DNA of 64,000 nucleotides from an uncultured Ilyobacter sp. (GCF_963668515.1 NZ_OY764866.1:496001-560000); one strand, 5' to 3'. Positions 54,213 to 63,482 are shown, numbered from the stretch's first letter. Translations and numbers: made by a program. The notes: generated by a model from the letters alone, not told the origin.

Positions 54213-57200
54213 TTAAAGTCCTAGGTAATACCTCATATGATTATATGTCACAGGTTTATTTGATTTTTTAACCTCTATAGCCTTCATAAATAAAGACGCT
54301 GTATCTATGGAAGTAAAGGCAGGAATCCTGTACTCAGAAGCCCTTCTTCTTATTCCAAATCCGTATCTGCTTCTGTCGTCTCCTATTGTAGGTGTGTTTA
54401 TTATGAGGTTTATAACTCCATCTGATATGAGGTCTTTCAACTCCTCACCCTCTATATACTCAGCCTCTATACCCTTTTTATTGAGATATTCTGCGGTCCC
54501 CTTAGAAGCACATACAGAAAATCCTAGCTCTTTATAATTTTTTATTGTTTCAAGTCCCATATCTTTGCTGACTTCATTTAAAGATACATAGAGTTTACCG
54601 TCTACAGGTATCTTCATTCCTACAGCAGAGAATCCCTTGTACACAGCCACATCAAAATCCTGATCCACTCCTAAAACCTCTCCTGTAGATTTCATCTCAG
54701 GGCTCAGGAAAGTATCTACGTCACTGAGTTTTTCCGTTGAGAATACAGGAAGTTTCACTGCATAGAAGTTTTTATTTTGTCTGAGACCTGTACCATACTC
54801 AAGGTCCTTTAATTTTTCCCCTAGCATAGTCTCAACTGCCACTTTTACCATAGGCACCCCTGTTACCTTACTCAAAATCGGTACAGTTCTAGAGGCTCTC
54901 GGATTTACCTCTATTATATAGAGTTTATTTCCGTCAAAGACATACTGGATATTTATTATTCCTAAAGTTTTTATATTTACGGCTATTTTTTTTGTACTTT
55001 CCACAAGCTCGGCTATTATTTCATCACTTAGGCTTATAGTCGGATAGCTTGTTATACTGTCTCCAGAGTGGACTCCAGTTTTTTCTATATGCTCCATTAT
55101 TCCAGGAATAAGTATATCCTCACCGTCACAGATGGCATCCACTTCTATCTCAGTTCCGTAGATATATTTATCTATAAGGATCGTTGTTTCTTTGGACATA
55201 TCTATGGCATGGGTCATATACTCTGTAAGGCTTTCCTTGTTGTGTACCACTCTCATGGCTCTACCACCAATTACATAGGATGGTCTCACAACTACAGGGT
55301 AGCCTATCTTTTCAGCAGCCTTATAAGATTCTTCCAGATTTTTTGCTGCATAGCCTTCAGGACTTTCTATTCCAAGACCTTCAAGGAAGTTTCGGAATTT
55401 ATCCCTGTCTTCTGCAAGGTCGATAGATTCATATTTTGTACCTAATATATTTACCCCTGACTCTTCAAGTCTTTTTGCGAGATTTATAGAGGTCTGACCT
55501 CCAAACTGCACTATTACCCCATAAGGATTTTCCTCACGGATAACATTTAAGACGTCATCAATATAAAGAGACTCAAAGTAAAGTTTGTCAGATGTGTCAA
55601 AGTCAGTACTTACAGTTTCAGGATTGTTGTTTATAATAATAGACTGGTAGCCTGCTTCTTTTATAGCCCATACACCATGTACAGAACAGTAGTCAAATTC
55701 CACACCCTGTCCTATTCTTATAGGTCCAGATCCTATAACCACTATTTTTTTATCATCTGAGATTATATTTTCATCTTCTTTTTCATAACACGAATAATAA
55801 TAAGGGGTAACAGCTTCAAATTCACCGCTGCATGTATCTACCATCTTATAAACAGGATACATTCCCTTTTCTTCTCTTATTTTATCTACTTCTGATTTAT
55901 TCCACTTACTCAGCCCTAGTATCTCATCATCAGTGAATCCCATAGTTTCGGCCTTTTCCAGGATTTTATGAGAAATTTCATTTTCAGAAAGTTCTTTTTC
56001 AAGGTCAATTATATTTTTGATCCCGTTTAGAAACCATCTGTCGACCTTACTCACTTCATGTATCTCCTCTATACCTACTCCTATCCTCATTGCCTGAGCT
56101 ATGGCAAAGATCCTCTCATCGTCACACTCTTTTATCTTTGCAACTAGTTCCTCTTTTCCTAGGCTGTTAAATGCTGGTAGATTTATACCTGAAAGTCCTC
56201 CCTCAAGGCATGTTATAGCCTTTAAAAGTGCGGCTTCAAAGGTCCTGTCGATTGCCATTACCTCTCCCGTAGCCTTCATCTGAGTACCAAGTTTTTTAGA
56301 AGCCGATCTAAATTTATCAAAAGGCCATTTGGGTATCTTCATAACCACATAGTCAAGGGCCGGCTCAAAAAAGGCACTAGAATAACCTGTCACATAGTTT
56401 TTCAGTTCATCTAGATTATATCCTAAAGCTATCTTCGCAGCTATCTTTGCAATAGGATAACCTGTAGCCTTAGAAGCCAGTGCAGATGATCTGCTTACCC
56501 TGGGATTTACCTCTATAACTATATAATTATGTGAGTGAGGGTCTAGGGCAAACTGTACATTACACCCTCCCTCTATTTTAAGCTCGTCTATTATCTTAAG
56601 AGAAGACTGTCTCAGCATCTGATATTCATAATTTGTCAGAGTCTGAGATGGGGCTATTACTATACTGTCTCCTGTGTGTATTCCCACAGGGTCAAAGTTT
56701 TCCATGTTACATACAGTTATACAGTTGCCCTTAGAGTCTCTCATAACCTCATACTCTATCTCTTTCCAGCCTGCCACACTCTGCTCAAGAAGAAGCTGTT
56801 TTATAGGACTCATTATAAGACCCTTAGAACAGATGTCCTTAAAGTCCTTCATGTTGTCGGCTATTCCTCCCCCTGTTCCTCCCATGGTATAGGCAGGTCT
56901 GACTATGATAGGGAAACCGTTTGTCTCTGCAAACTTTACACACTCATCCATGGTAGAGGCTATTCCGCTTATAGCTACAGGCTCTCCCAGTTTCTCTAGG
57001 AGCTCCTTAAACTCTTCTCTGTCCTCGGCTCTCCTTATTGCTTCACTGTTTATCCCCAGAAGTTTTACATTATATTTCTCAAGAATACCCTGACCTTCCA
57101 GTTCCATAGCCAGATTTAAGGCTGTCTGTCCGCCAAAACCTGCCAAGATTCCCTGGGGTCTCTCTTTCTTTATGATCTCTTCTGCTACTTCCACCGTGAG

Positions 57201-57398
57201 AGGTTCTATATAAACCTTATCGGCGATATTGTTGTCTGTCATTATTGTGGCAGGGTTGCTGTTTAAGAGGACTATCTCTATGCCCTCTTCTTTTATAGCC
57301 TTGCATGCCTGTGTGCCGGAATAGTCAAATTCTGCAGCCTGTCCTATGATTATAGGTCCGGAACCTATAATCATTACTTTTTCTATATTATGCTTCAT
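54213..57398 (-). CDS. carB: Carbamoyl-phosphate synthase large subunit
   Basis: 1061 aa, full length, two homologous ATP-grasp halves. First half: KVMIIGSGPIIIGQAAEFDY and TGGGIADN; second half: KIVVIGSGPIRIGQGVEFDY at about 553, VRPSYVIGGRAMRVV and the metal-binding IEVNPRASRTVP. The last about 130 residues are the MGS-like allosteric domain (VCASKGTAEYLNKKG). It makes carbamoyl phosphate from bicarbonate, ATP and the ammonia passed on by CarA. It overlaps carA by 11 bp. Confidence 0.97.
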   Translation of the reverse strand: MKHNIEKVMIIGSGPIIIGQAAEFDYSGTQACKAIKEEGIEIVLLNSNPATIMTDNNIADKVYIEPLTVEVAEEIIKKERPQGILAGFGGQTALNLAMELEGQGILEKYNVKLLGINSEAIRRAEDREEFKELLEKLGEPVAISGIASTMDECVKFAETNGFPIIVRPAYTMGGTGGGIADNMKDFKDICSKGLIMSPIKQLLLEQSVAGWKEIEYEVMRDSKGNCITVCNMENFDPVGIHTGDSIVIAPSQTLTNYEYQMLRQSSLKIIDELKIEGGCNVQFALDPHSHNYIVIEVNPRVSRSSALASKATGYPIAKIAAKIALGYNLDELKNYVTGYSSAFFEPALDYVVMKIPKWPFDKFRSASKKLGTQMKATGEVMAIDRTFEAALLKAITCLEGGLSGINLPAFNSLGKEELVAKIKECDDERIFAIAQAMRIGVGIEEIHEVSKVDRWFLNGIKNIIDLEKELSENEISHKILEKAETMGFTDDEILGLSKWNKSEVDKIREEKGMYPVYKMVDTCSGEFEAVTPYYYSCYEKEDENIISDDKKIVVIGSGPIRIGQGVEFDYCSVHGVWAIKEAGYQSIIINNNPETVSTDFDTSDKLYFESLYIDDVLNVIREENPYGVIVQFGGQTSINLAKRLEESGVNILGTKYESIDLAEDRDKFRNFLEGLGIESPEGYAAKNLEESYKAAEKIGYPVVVRPSYVIGGRAMRVVHNKESLTEYMTHAIDMSKETTILIDKYIYGTEIEVDAICDGEDILIPGIMEHIEKTGVHSGDSITSYPTISLSDEIIAELVESTKKIAVNIKTLGIINIQYVFDGNKLYIIEVNPRASRTVPILSKVTGVPMVKVAVETMLGEKLKDLEYGTGLRQNKNFYAVKLPVFSTEKLSDVDTFLSPEMKSTGEVLGVDQDFDVAVYKGFSAVGMKIPVDGKLYVSLNEVSKDMGLETIKNYKELGFSVCASKGTAEYLNKKGIEAEYIEGEELKDLISDGVINLIINTPTIGDDRSRYGFGIRRRASEYRIPAFTSIDTASLFMKAIEVKKSNKPVTYNHMRYYLGL

Positions 57399-58467
57399 CT
57401 TTACTCTCCTTCATGAACTTTATAAACTTGTCAAAAAGATAGGTCGTATCCTCAGGTCCAGGTGCCCCCTCAGGATGGAACTGAACAGAAAATACCGGAT
57501 GATCTTCTAGCTCTATTCCCTCTACAGTATTATCATTCAAATTTATAAAGTTTACCCTTACACCCGTCCCTGCAAGGCTCTTTTCATCAGTGGCATAGCC
57601 GTGATTCTGGGAGCTGATAAAGGATTTATTCCTGTCAATGTCTAAAACTCCGTGATTTCCACCCCTGTGTCCAAACTTTGTCTTATAGGTGTCCCCACCT
57701 ACGGCCAGAGAGATCACCTGATGTCCCAGACAGATACCAAACATAGGAAGTTTTCCTATAAAGTTTTTTGCAGCCTCTATACCCTCTACAGCCAGTTTTG
57801 GATCTCCAGGTCCGTTGCTAAGAAGGACACCGTCTGGATTTCCTGCCATAATCTCTTCACTTGTTGCATTAAATGGATATACGGTTATGTGGCAGCCTCT
57901 CCTTTGCAGGTTTCTTATTATATTCTCTTTTACCCCAAAGTCTATGAGAGCCACTCTGAACCCATCTCCCGATACTTCGTAGACCTCCTGAGTCCCAACT
58001 TCTCTCATCCAGTCGTCTTCAACCTTGATGGCTCCCATATATTCATCTATCTCAGCCTGTGTAAGCTTTCTGCTAGATATGACACACTTCATAGCTCCAC
58101 TATCTCTTATTTTTTTGGTAACAGCCCTTGTATCTACTCCATATACCCCTACAATCTTCATTTTTTTCAGAAATTTATCAAAATCCCCTTCACTCATGAA
58201 GTTGCTTGGATTTTCAGATACGGCCTTTACAACCATACCCTTTGCATAAGACCTGTCCGCCTCATTAAAAGACTCATTTACTCCATAATTCCCGATAAGT
58301 GGATAGGTCATGGTAATAACCTGACCTGCATATGAAGGGTCTGTCAGTATCTCTTGATAACCAGTCATGGATGTATTAAAAACCAGCTCGCCACTGGAAA
58401 CTCCCTCATAACCAAATCCTTTGCCTTCGTACACAGTACCGTCTTCTAGGTAAAGCGCTCCGTACAT
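57388..58467 (-). CDS. carA: Carbamoyl-phosphate synthase small subunit (glutaminase)
   Basis: 359 aa. Releases ammonia from glutamine for CarB. The N-terminal CPSase_sm domain (ALYLEDGTVYEGKGFGYEG, FNTSMTGYQEILTDPSYAGQ) is followed by a class I amidotransferase domain: the nucleophile Cys in MFGICLGHQV, HRGGNHGV, and the His/Glu pair in FSVQFHPEG. ATG 58467 follows AAAAAAGGGGGCAACTTAATT. It is 65 bp after argJ and overlaps carB. Location within the arg operon ties its supply to arginine; pyrimidine demand must share it. Confidence 0.96.
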   Translation of the reverse strand: MYGALYLEDGTVYEGKGFGYEGVSSGELVFNTSMTGYQEILTDPSYAGQVITMTYPLIGNYGVNESFNEADRSYAKGMVVKAVSENPSNFMSEGDFDKFLKKMKIVGVYGVDTRAVTKKIRDSGAMKCVISSRKLTQAEIDEYMGAIKVEDDWMREVGTQEVYEVSGDGFRVALIDFGVKENIIRNLQRRGCHITVYPFNATSEEIMAGNPDGVLLSNGPGDPKLAVEGIEAAKNFIGKLPMFGICLGHQVISLAVGGDTYKTKFGHRGGNHGVLDIDRNKSFISSQNHGYATDEKSLAGTGVRVNFINLNDNTVEGIELEDHPVFSVQFHPEGAPGPEDTTYLFDKFIKFMKESKDEA

Positions 58468-58532
58468 AATTAAGTTGCCCCCTTTTTTTAATCAAATAAA
58501 ACTATTTCTGCCAAATAACTTAACATTAGTTA

Positions 58533-59750
58533 TTAGGTTCTGTATGCCCCGTTTATTTCCACATATTTATAACTGAGGTCGCATCCCCAAGCAGTCGCCT
58601 CAGCTTCTCCAATTTTCATGTCGATATAAACAGTTATCTCTTTTTCTTTTAGAATTTTCGAAGCAAGGAGTTCATCAAACACCATACCTCTTCCGTTTTC
58701 AGCCACCTGTATTGACACTCCATTCGATTTCAGGAAAATATCAATTTTTTCAGGATCAAAATCAGCTTCAGAATATCCTACTGCACACAGGATTCTTCCC
58801 CAGTTTGCATCTTCACCAAAGAAAGCACACTTGGTAAGGTTAGAAGTTATTACAGACTTAGCTGCCGACTTAGCACTTTTTACATCCTTTGCATTTACTA
58901 CATTTACCTCTAGAAGTTTTGTGGCACCCTCTCCGTCTACTGCTATTAATTTTGCAAGCTCTTTATTTAGGTAATCGAGGGCAGCCTTAAATTTAACAAA
59001 ATTTTCATCTTCACTCTCGATAAGTTTGTTTTCGGCCATACCGTTTGCCATTACTACGACCATATCATTTGTACTGGTATCCCCGTCAACTGAGATCATA
59101 TTGTAAGAGTCGTCGACACTTCCCTTAAAGGCCTTTTCAAGCATAGCCTTTGTAATGTTTATGTCTGTCACCACAGTTCCTAGCATCGTTGCCATATTTG
59201 GATGAATCATCCCAGAACCTTTTGCCATACCTGCTATAGTTACAGGCTTTCCGTCTACTTCTATCTCTATTGCAACCTCTTTTGAAAAAAGGTCTGTGGT
59301 CATTATAGCTTCTGCTGCATCGTGTCCACCTTCTGCTGAGACGGCTTTGCATGCCTCTTCTATACCTGAAATAACTTTATCCATTGGAAGCTGAACACCT
59401 ATAACACCTGTAGATTCTACGATGACCTCTTTTGGGTCAATTGCAAAATGCTCTGCTACTACCTTACCCATTTTTACAGCATTTTCGTATCCCTCTTTAC
59501 CTGTGCAGGCATTGGCATTTCCGCTGTTTACCACAATGGCTCTTATAGTATCATTTTTTATGTTTTCCATATCTAGAAAAAGAGGTGCAGCCTTTACCTT
59601 ATTTGTTGTAAACACCGCTGATCCCACAGCTTCTTTCTCACTGTAAACAACGCACACATCTTTTCTTCCGCTCTTTTTTATTCCTGCAGTTATTCCTGCT
59701 GCCTTTATACCCTGTACAGCAGTTATGGATTTTCCTTCTAATATTTTCAT
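58533..59750 (-). CDS. argJ: Bifunctional ornithine acetyltransferase / N-acetylglutamate synthase
   Basis: 405 aa. It recycles the acetyl group from acetylornithine to glutamate. It is a self-cleaving Ntn hydrolase: cleavage is expected between A187 and T188 in MIHPNMATML, giving alpha and beta chains. Other marks: IRAIVVNSGNANACTG (69-84), the GDTSTND motif and CAFFGEDANWGRILCA. The presence of argJ and the absence of argA/argE in the cluster indicate the cyclic arginine pathway. It is 17 bp after argC. Confidence 0.96.
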   Translation of the reverse strand: MKILEGKSITAVQGIKAAGITAGIKKSGRKDVCVVYSEKEAVGSAVFTTNKVKAAPLFLDMENIKNDTIRAIVVNSGNANACTGKEGYENAVKMGKVVAEHFAIDPKEVIVESTGVIGVQLPMDKVISGIEEACKAVSAEGGHDAAEAIMTTDLFSKEVAIEIEVDGKPVTIAGMAKGSGMIHPNMATMLGTVVTDINITKAMLEKAFKGSVDDSYNMISVDGDTSTNDMVVVMANGMAENKLIESEDENFVKFKAALDYLNKELAKLIAVDGEGATKLLEVNVVNAKDVKSAKSAAKSVITSNLTKCAFFGEDANWGRILCAVGYSEADFDPEKIDIFLKSNGVSIQVAENGRGMVFDELLASKILKEKEITVYIDMKIGEAEATAWGCDLSYKYVEINGAYRT

Positions 59751-59767
59751 TATTTCCCCCCCTATAA

Positions 59768-60808
59768 TTATGGATTCATTGCCAAAATATCTAAACCGTC
59801 GTTTTCCTCAAGACCAAACATGATATTCATATTCTGTATTGCCTGTCCTGCAGCACCTTTTATAAGGTTATCTATTGCAGATATTGCTATCACTCTATTT
59901 GTCCTTTTGTCCACTCTTACTGCGATATCACAGAGGTTTGTTCCCCTTACAAACCTAGTTTCAGGAAGGTCATTTATCACTCTTATAAAATACTCATTTT
60001 CATAAAACTTGTTGTAGAGGTCATAAATCTCTTTTTCAGTGGTATCTTTTTTCAACTTTGAGTAAGTCACAGAAAGTATTCCTCTGTTCATAGGGACAAG
60101 ATGAGGTGTGAATGTCAAAGCTATATTTTCCTCTCCTATCTTAGATAACTCTTGCTCTATCTCTGCTGTATGTCTGTGAGTTGTCACACCATAGGCCTTT
60201 ATAGATTCATTGCACTCTGTATAGAGGCTTGCTAGTTTAGCAGATCTACCTGCTCCTGATACTCCTGACTTTGCATCTATCACAATAGAATCCGTCTCTA
60301 TGAGGTCATTATCTAATAGAGGAGCAAGAGCTAATATGCTAGCAGTGGGATAACATCCCGGATTCGCTATTATTTTGCAGTTTTTTATCTCTTCTCTTCT
60401 TTTCAGTTCAGGCAGACCATAAACTGCATCTTTTATGAATTCAGGATGTTTATAATCGTCTTTGTACCACTCTTTAAAGGTTTCTTCACTATCTAGCCTA
60501 AAGTCAGCACCTAGATCTATAGCTTTTATACCCTTGTCCATAGCGAGCTTTACAAAGGGAGCAGATTTACCGTGAGGAAGAGCCATAAAAAGAACATCTA
60601 TCTCATCTATCTTAGATTCTACATCCTCTACCCCTATAAGCTTGTCATCTAAAAACTTTTTAAAGTTCCTATAGATTTCGCTGAACTCCTGTCCTACATA
60701 GCTATTTGATACCATAAACTTTATCTCTGCATTTTTGTGCATGTTTAGATACCATACAAGCTGTTGTCCGGCATAGCCAGTGGCTCCGATTATTCCTACT
60801 CTCACCAT
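59768..60808 (-). CDS. argC: N-acetyl-gamma-glutamyl-phosphate reductase
   Basis: 346 aa from ATG 60808 (MVRVGIIGATGYAGQQLVWY), which follows AGGGGAGGAATTGTAAA; the upstream in-frame start at 60829 overlaps this site. The Rossmann GATGYAG motif binds NADPH; the catalytic Cys is C152 in IIANPGCYPTAS; HRHTAEIEQEL supplies the conserved His. It makes acetylglutamate semialdehyde. It is the first structural gene of the operon and lies about 115 bp after the second leader terminator. Confidence 0.96.
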   Translation of the reverse strand: MVRVGIIGATGYAGQQLVWYLNMHKNAEIKFMVSNSYVGQEFSEIYRNFKKFLDDKLIGVEDVESKIDEIDVLFMALPHGKSAPFVKLAMDKGIKAIDLGADFRLDSEETFKEWYKDDYKHPEFIKDAVYGLPELKRREEIKNCKIIANPGCYPTASILALAPLLDNDLIETDSIVIDAKSGVSGAGRSAKLASLYTECNESIKAYGVTTHRHTAEIEQELSKIGEENIALTFTPHLVPMNRGILSVTYSKLKKDTTEKEIYDLYNKFYENEYFIRVINDLPETRFVRGTNLCDIAVRVDKRTNRVIAISAIDNLIKGAAGQAIQNMNIMFGLEENDGLDILAMNP

Positions 60809-60922
60809 TTTACAATTCCTCCCCTTCATATTTATATATAGTGCATAATACTCTTTTAGATGATTTGATTTCAGTACCTCTTTTTCTCTTACCTTAATTT
60901 ATATTCTGATTATAAAGGTTAG

Positions 60923-60966
60923 AAAAAAAACCGGTATCCGCCTAAACTTATCTGGCTAATACCGGT
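60923..60966 (-). terminator. Leader terminator 2 upstream of argC
   Basis: On the minus strand ACCGGTAT...ATACCGGT (8-bp stem with inner AGCC/GGCG pairing) followed by eight T's, in the untranslated leader of the arg operon, 115 bp before argC. Confidence 0.88.
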
Positions 60967-60976
60967 GCATCTTTTT

Positions 60977-61007
60977 AAAAAAAACCAACAGATTTAAACT
61001 GTCGGCT
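60977..61007 (-). terminator. Leader terminator 1 upstream of argC
   Basis: On the minus strand CCGACAG-TTTAAAT-CTGTTGG followed by about eight T's. A further hairpin, AGAGAG...CTCTCT, lies just before it at 61029-61048 and could take part in alternative pairing. Confidence 0.88.
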
Positions 61008-61086
61008 TTATCAACTTTTGTATACTCATAGAGAGCCGCTCCTCTCTAATCTTTTCAAAAGAAATTTATGATGTCAATTTAGCCAC

Positions 61087-61146
61087 TTAGAACGATTTAT
61101 ATTGGTTTGTAATCTGCCTCCTCGTCCTGCTTATCCTAAACATCAT
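61087..61146 (-). CDS. Arginine-rich leader peptide of the arg operon
   Basis: 19 aa, MMFRISRTRRQITNQYKSF. It starts at ATG 61146, 7 nt after GGGAGG, and ends TAA 61087. Four of the first ten codons are arginine, all AGG, three of them within four codons (AGG ACG AGG AGG). It lies between a good promoter and two intrinsic terminators ahead of argC. This is the layout of a ribosome-mediated attenuator: when charged Arg-tRNA is scarce the ribosome should stall on the AGG codons and change the folding downstream. The role is inferred; no T-box motif is present. Confidence 0.75.
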   Translation of the reverse strand: MMFRISRTRRQITNQYKSF

Positions 61147-61183
61147 GTTAATTCCTCCCGGTTTTTTATATCTTTTGTAATTG

Positions 61184-61213
61184 ATAATAACAGAAAACAA
61201 CCGTGTGTGTCAA
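61184..61213 (-). promoter_or_regulatory. Promoter of the arginine operon
   Basis: On the minus strand TTGACA (61213-61208), an 18-bp spacer and TATTAT (61189-61184), about 35 bp before the leader-peptide start. No convincing ArgR box (TGAAT...ATTCA) was seen around it. Confidence 0.8.
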
Positions 61214-61479
61214 TAATTTTTTCTCTCTAAATCCTTATTTCAGGCACTTTTTCAACTCTAAGAATAACTAAAATTTAGATACTTTCATTGCCTCTAACTC
61301 CTACAGATTCTTTATTTTAAGTGACTGCAATCATTCTCACTACTACTATCTCTATACTTCCAGAATCCTTGTATAAAAGACCCTGTTTTTTTAAAAATTT
61401 TATTATACTTCTTTCCTGAACTCATAAAAATATCTTTATAAACAAGTATAATTTATAGAAGAGAATTTTTCTACTCTTC
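61214..61479. other. Intergenic DNA between the arg promoter and the 5-formyl-THF cyclo-ligase gene
   Basis: About 265 bp of AT-rich DNA; no ORF, clear terminator or repeat seen. Confidence 0.5.
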
Positions 61480-62055
61480 CTAGCATACAAATACATAGGT
61501 ATGTGACTCTGTAATAAGTCCATTTATCCTTTTATCGTGCTCCTCTGTTGGCACTTCATCCACCATCTGAACATTATATCCTAAAGCCACCTTAGGGATC
61601 TCTTTTTCCATACTACTAAAGAATTTATCATAAAATCCTCCTCCATAGCCTATTCTGTAACCGTTTATATCAAACCCCACTCCTGGAACCACTACTAAGT
61701 CTATCTCCTCCACAGCAGCTCTTGATTTTTCCTCAGAAGGTTCTAGTATTCCATAGTAACCCTCCTTTAGGTCGTTCATACTCTCTATTTTAAATACTTC
61801 CATCTCTTTGTCTTTTGAATTTATTTTGGGAACGCATACATTTTTTCCGTCAGTTATAGCTTTTTCTATTATTTTATGAGTATTTACCTCACTTCCAAAG
61901 CTTACAAATATAAAAATGGTTTCTGCATTTTTGTAAAAAATACTTTTTGTAAAATTTTTAAATATATCTTCATCTAGATTTTCTTTTTGGGTTGAACTTA
62001 ACTGATCTCTTCTCTCTAAAAGGATCTTTCTCATCTCTGTTTTCTTTTTTTTCAT
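61480..62055 (-). CDS. 5-formyltetrahydrofolate cyclo-ligase
   Basis: 191 aa from ATG 62055, directly after GGAGGAAACT. It converts 5-formyl-THF to 5,10-methenyl-THF with ATP. N-terminal MRKILLERRDQLSSTQKENL, then the ATP/substrate loop VVVPGVGFDINGYRIGYGGGFYDKFF (about 134-159), the family signature with GxGxGYYD-type ending, and VALGYNVQMVDEVPTEEHDKRING. Single gene on the minus strand. Confidence 0.93.
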   Translation of the reverse strand: MKKKKTEMRKILLERRDQLSSTQKENLDEDIFKNFTKSIFYKNAETIFIFVSFGSEVNTHKIIEKAITDGKNVCVPKINSKDKEMEVFKIESMNDLKEGYYGILEPSEEKSRAAVEEIDLVVVPGVGFDINGYRIGYGGGFYDKFFSSMEKEIPKVALGYNVQMVDEVPTEEHDKRINGLITESHTYVFVC

Positions 62056-62266
62056 AGTTTCCTCCACCCATCTTTAGATTTCATAAAAAAGATTTTCTTA
62101 TCACTTATTATAGCTTTTTTTTATAAAAAAACAAAACAAAACTTGTCAGACCAATTGCGTACCCCTATATTACTAATATTCCTCTCTCTGTTTCTGTTAA
62201 TTTTCCACTACCTTATTTTCTACCATTATTAAAATTTATAAAAGAAATTAAACCTTTGGGATAATT

Positions 62267-62713
62267 AACTCAAGTTGCTACTTGAAAGAAATTCTGACAA
62301 ATTACTGAATTTATAAGAATATTAGAATCAAAAGATTTTGTCACGAATGGACACTAATAAAAGATAGGGAAATTAACACGAATAAGGATAAAATCTTTTG
62401 GCCACAGAGGACGCAGAGAAAAAGCAGGAGTTTCACAGAGTTAAAACCAAAACTATAAATACCTTCTTTTGCGAGAGGTTTTTATCTCTTTTCCCTTGCC
62501 ATTGATAAAATCAGCGTTAAGAATAACCGCAGTGAAATCCTTAGAAAAAATCGACTGTTTGAGCGTAGCGAGTTTCGAGTTTTTCTTGGATTTTCAAGGT
62601 TATTTAGCTGATTTTTCATAGGCTTGAACTTTTGGTTACTTTTCTTTCAAGAGAAAAGTAACGAATCCCGATAAATTCAATACTTTAATTTAATAAAGGT
62701 AGCAACTTAGGTT
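62267..62713 (+). mobile_element. MITE-like element, copy 2 (447 bp)
   Basis: Close relative of copy 1 over its entire length: begins AACTCAAGTTGCTACTTG, ends AAGGTAGCAACTTAGGTT, same internal segments and hairpin. It is flanked by AATT on both sides, a likely 4-bp target duplication. Copy 3 starts right after the second AATT. Confidence 0.9.
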
Positions 62714-62717
62714 AATT

Positions 62718-63321
62718 AACTCAAGTTGCTACTTGAAAGAAATTCTGACAAACTACTGAATTTATCTGAATATCAGAATCAAAAGATTTTGTCACGAATG
62801 GGCACTAATAAAAGATAGAGAAATTAACACGAATAATAAAAAAACCTTTTGCTCACAGAGGACGCAGAGAAAAAGAGGGAGTTTCACAGAGTAAAAATCA
62901 AACTATAGATGCTTTCTTTTGCGAGAGGTTTTTTTATCCCTTTTCCCGTACTATCGATAAAATCAGAATTAAGAATAGTCAAAAATTAAGGAATAACTGT
63001 GCACATGTTTTTAATTTAGGCTTATATCATTTTTTGTCTTTTGAATTTTCAAGTCGCAGAGCTTATACAGGAAATAACCTGCACTCAGCCGTCCTACAGA
63101 ATAAGTTAAGGGAGTTCAAGGAGCGTCAGCGACTATGAAACACCTTATCCAGTGGATGAGCAGGGAACCGAGGACTGTAGCTCACAAAGGCGTTAAAAGA
63201 AATATCTACTCACTAGACGTTTGAAAATTCTTGACCTTTTGGTTACTTTTCTGTCAAGAGAAAAGTAACAGTGCTTGTAAATTCAATACTTTAATTTGAA
63301 ATAAAAGTAGCAACTTAGGTT
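62718..63321 (+). mobile_element. MITE-like element, copy 3 (604 bp) with a different interior
   Basis: Same ends as copies 1 and 2 (AACTCAAGTTGCTACTTG ... AAGTAGCAACTTAGGTT) and the same first 250 bp, but the middle, about 62960-63220, is replaced by unrelated sequence. AATT precedes it and AATA follows. It keeps the GTTACTTTTCT/AGAAAAGTAAC hairpin at its right side. Confidence 0.88.
63055..63220 (+). ncRNA. Candidate structured RNA inside MITE copy 3
   Basis: About 165 bp near 50% G+C in a region otherwise about 30%. Possible pairings: CAGG-AAATAA-CCTG at 63068-63081; CTACAG (63094) with CTGTAG (63175-63180); inside it ATAAG (63101) with CTTAT (63144). No ORF. It may be a mobile non-coding RNA; I do not recognise the family and the strand is a guess. 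Confidence 0.35.
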
Positions 63322-63324
63322 AAT

Positions 63325-63383
63325 ATATTAAAGGAGGGTGACCTAAGTAGAAAAACTACTTTTAGGTCACCCTCTTTTAATAT
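63325..63383. repeat. Long hairpin (about 25-bp stem)
   Basis: ATATTAAAGGAGGGTGACC...AAGTAG pairs with CTACTT...GGTCACCCTCTTTTAATAT around a 5-nt loop, with two small bulges or mismatches. It lies 3 bp after MITE copy 3. It could be a terminator or a tiny palindromic mobile element. Confidence 0.7.
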
Positions 63384-63482
63384 AATCAAAGTAAATGTCA
63401 AAAAAGCTCAAAATAAAGATCTTCCCTCTGCTGGTGTCCAAAGGAGACAATATATCGTAAAAATCAGTTATAAGTAAAATAT

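Noticed and set aside
55068..58335. Plus-strand ORFs of up to 227 codons across carA and carB
   Set aside because: Shadow frames of two fully motif-supported enzymes.
60840..61160. T-box riboswitch upstream of argC
   Set aside because: No AGGGTGGNACCGCG-like T-box sequence or stem I; the short Arg-rich ORF with its own ribosome site explains the layout better.
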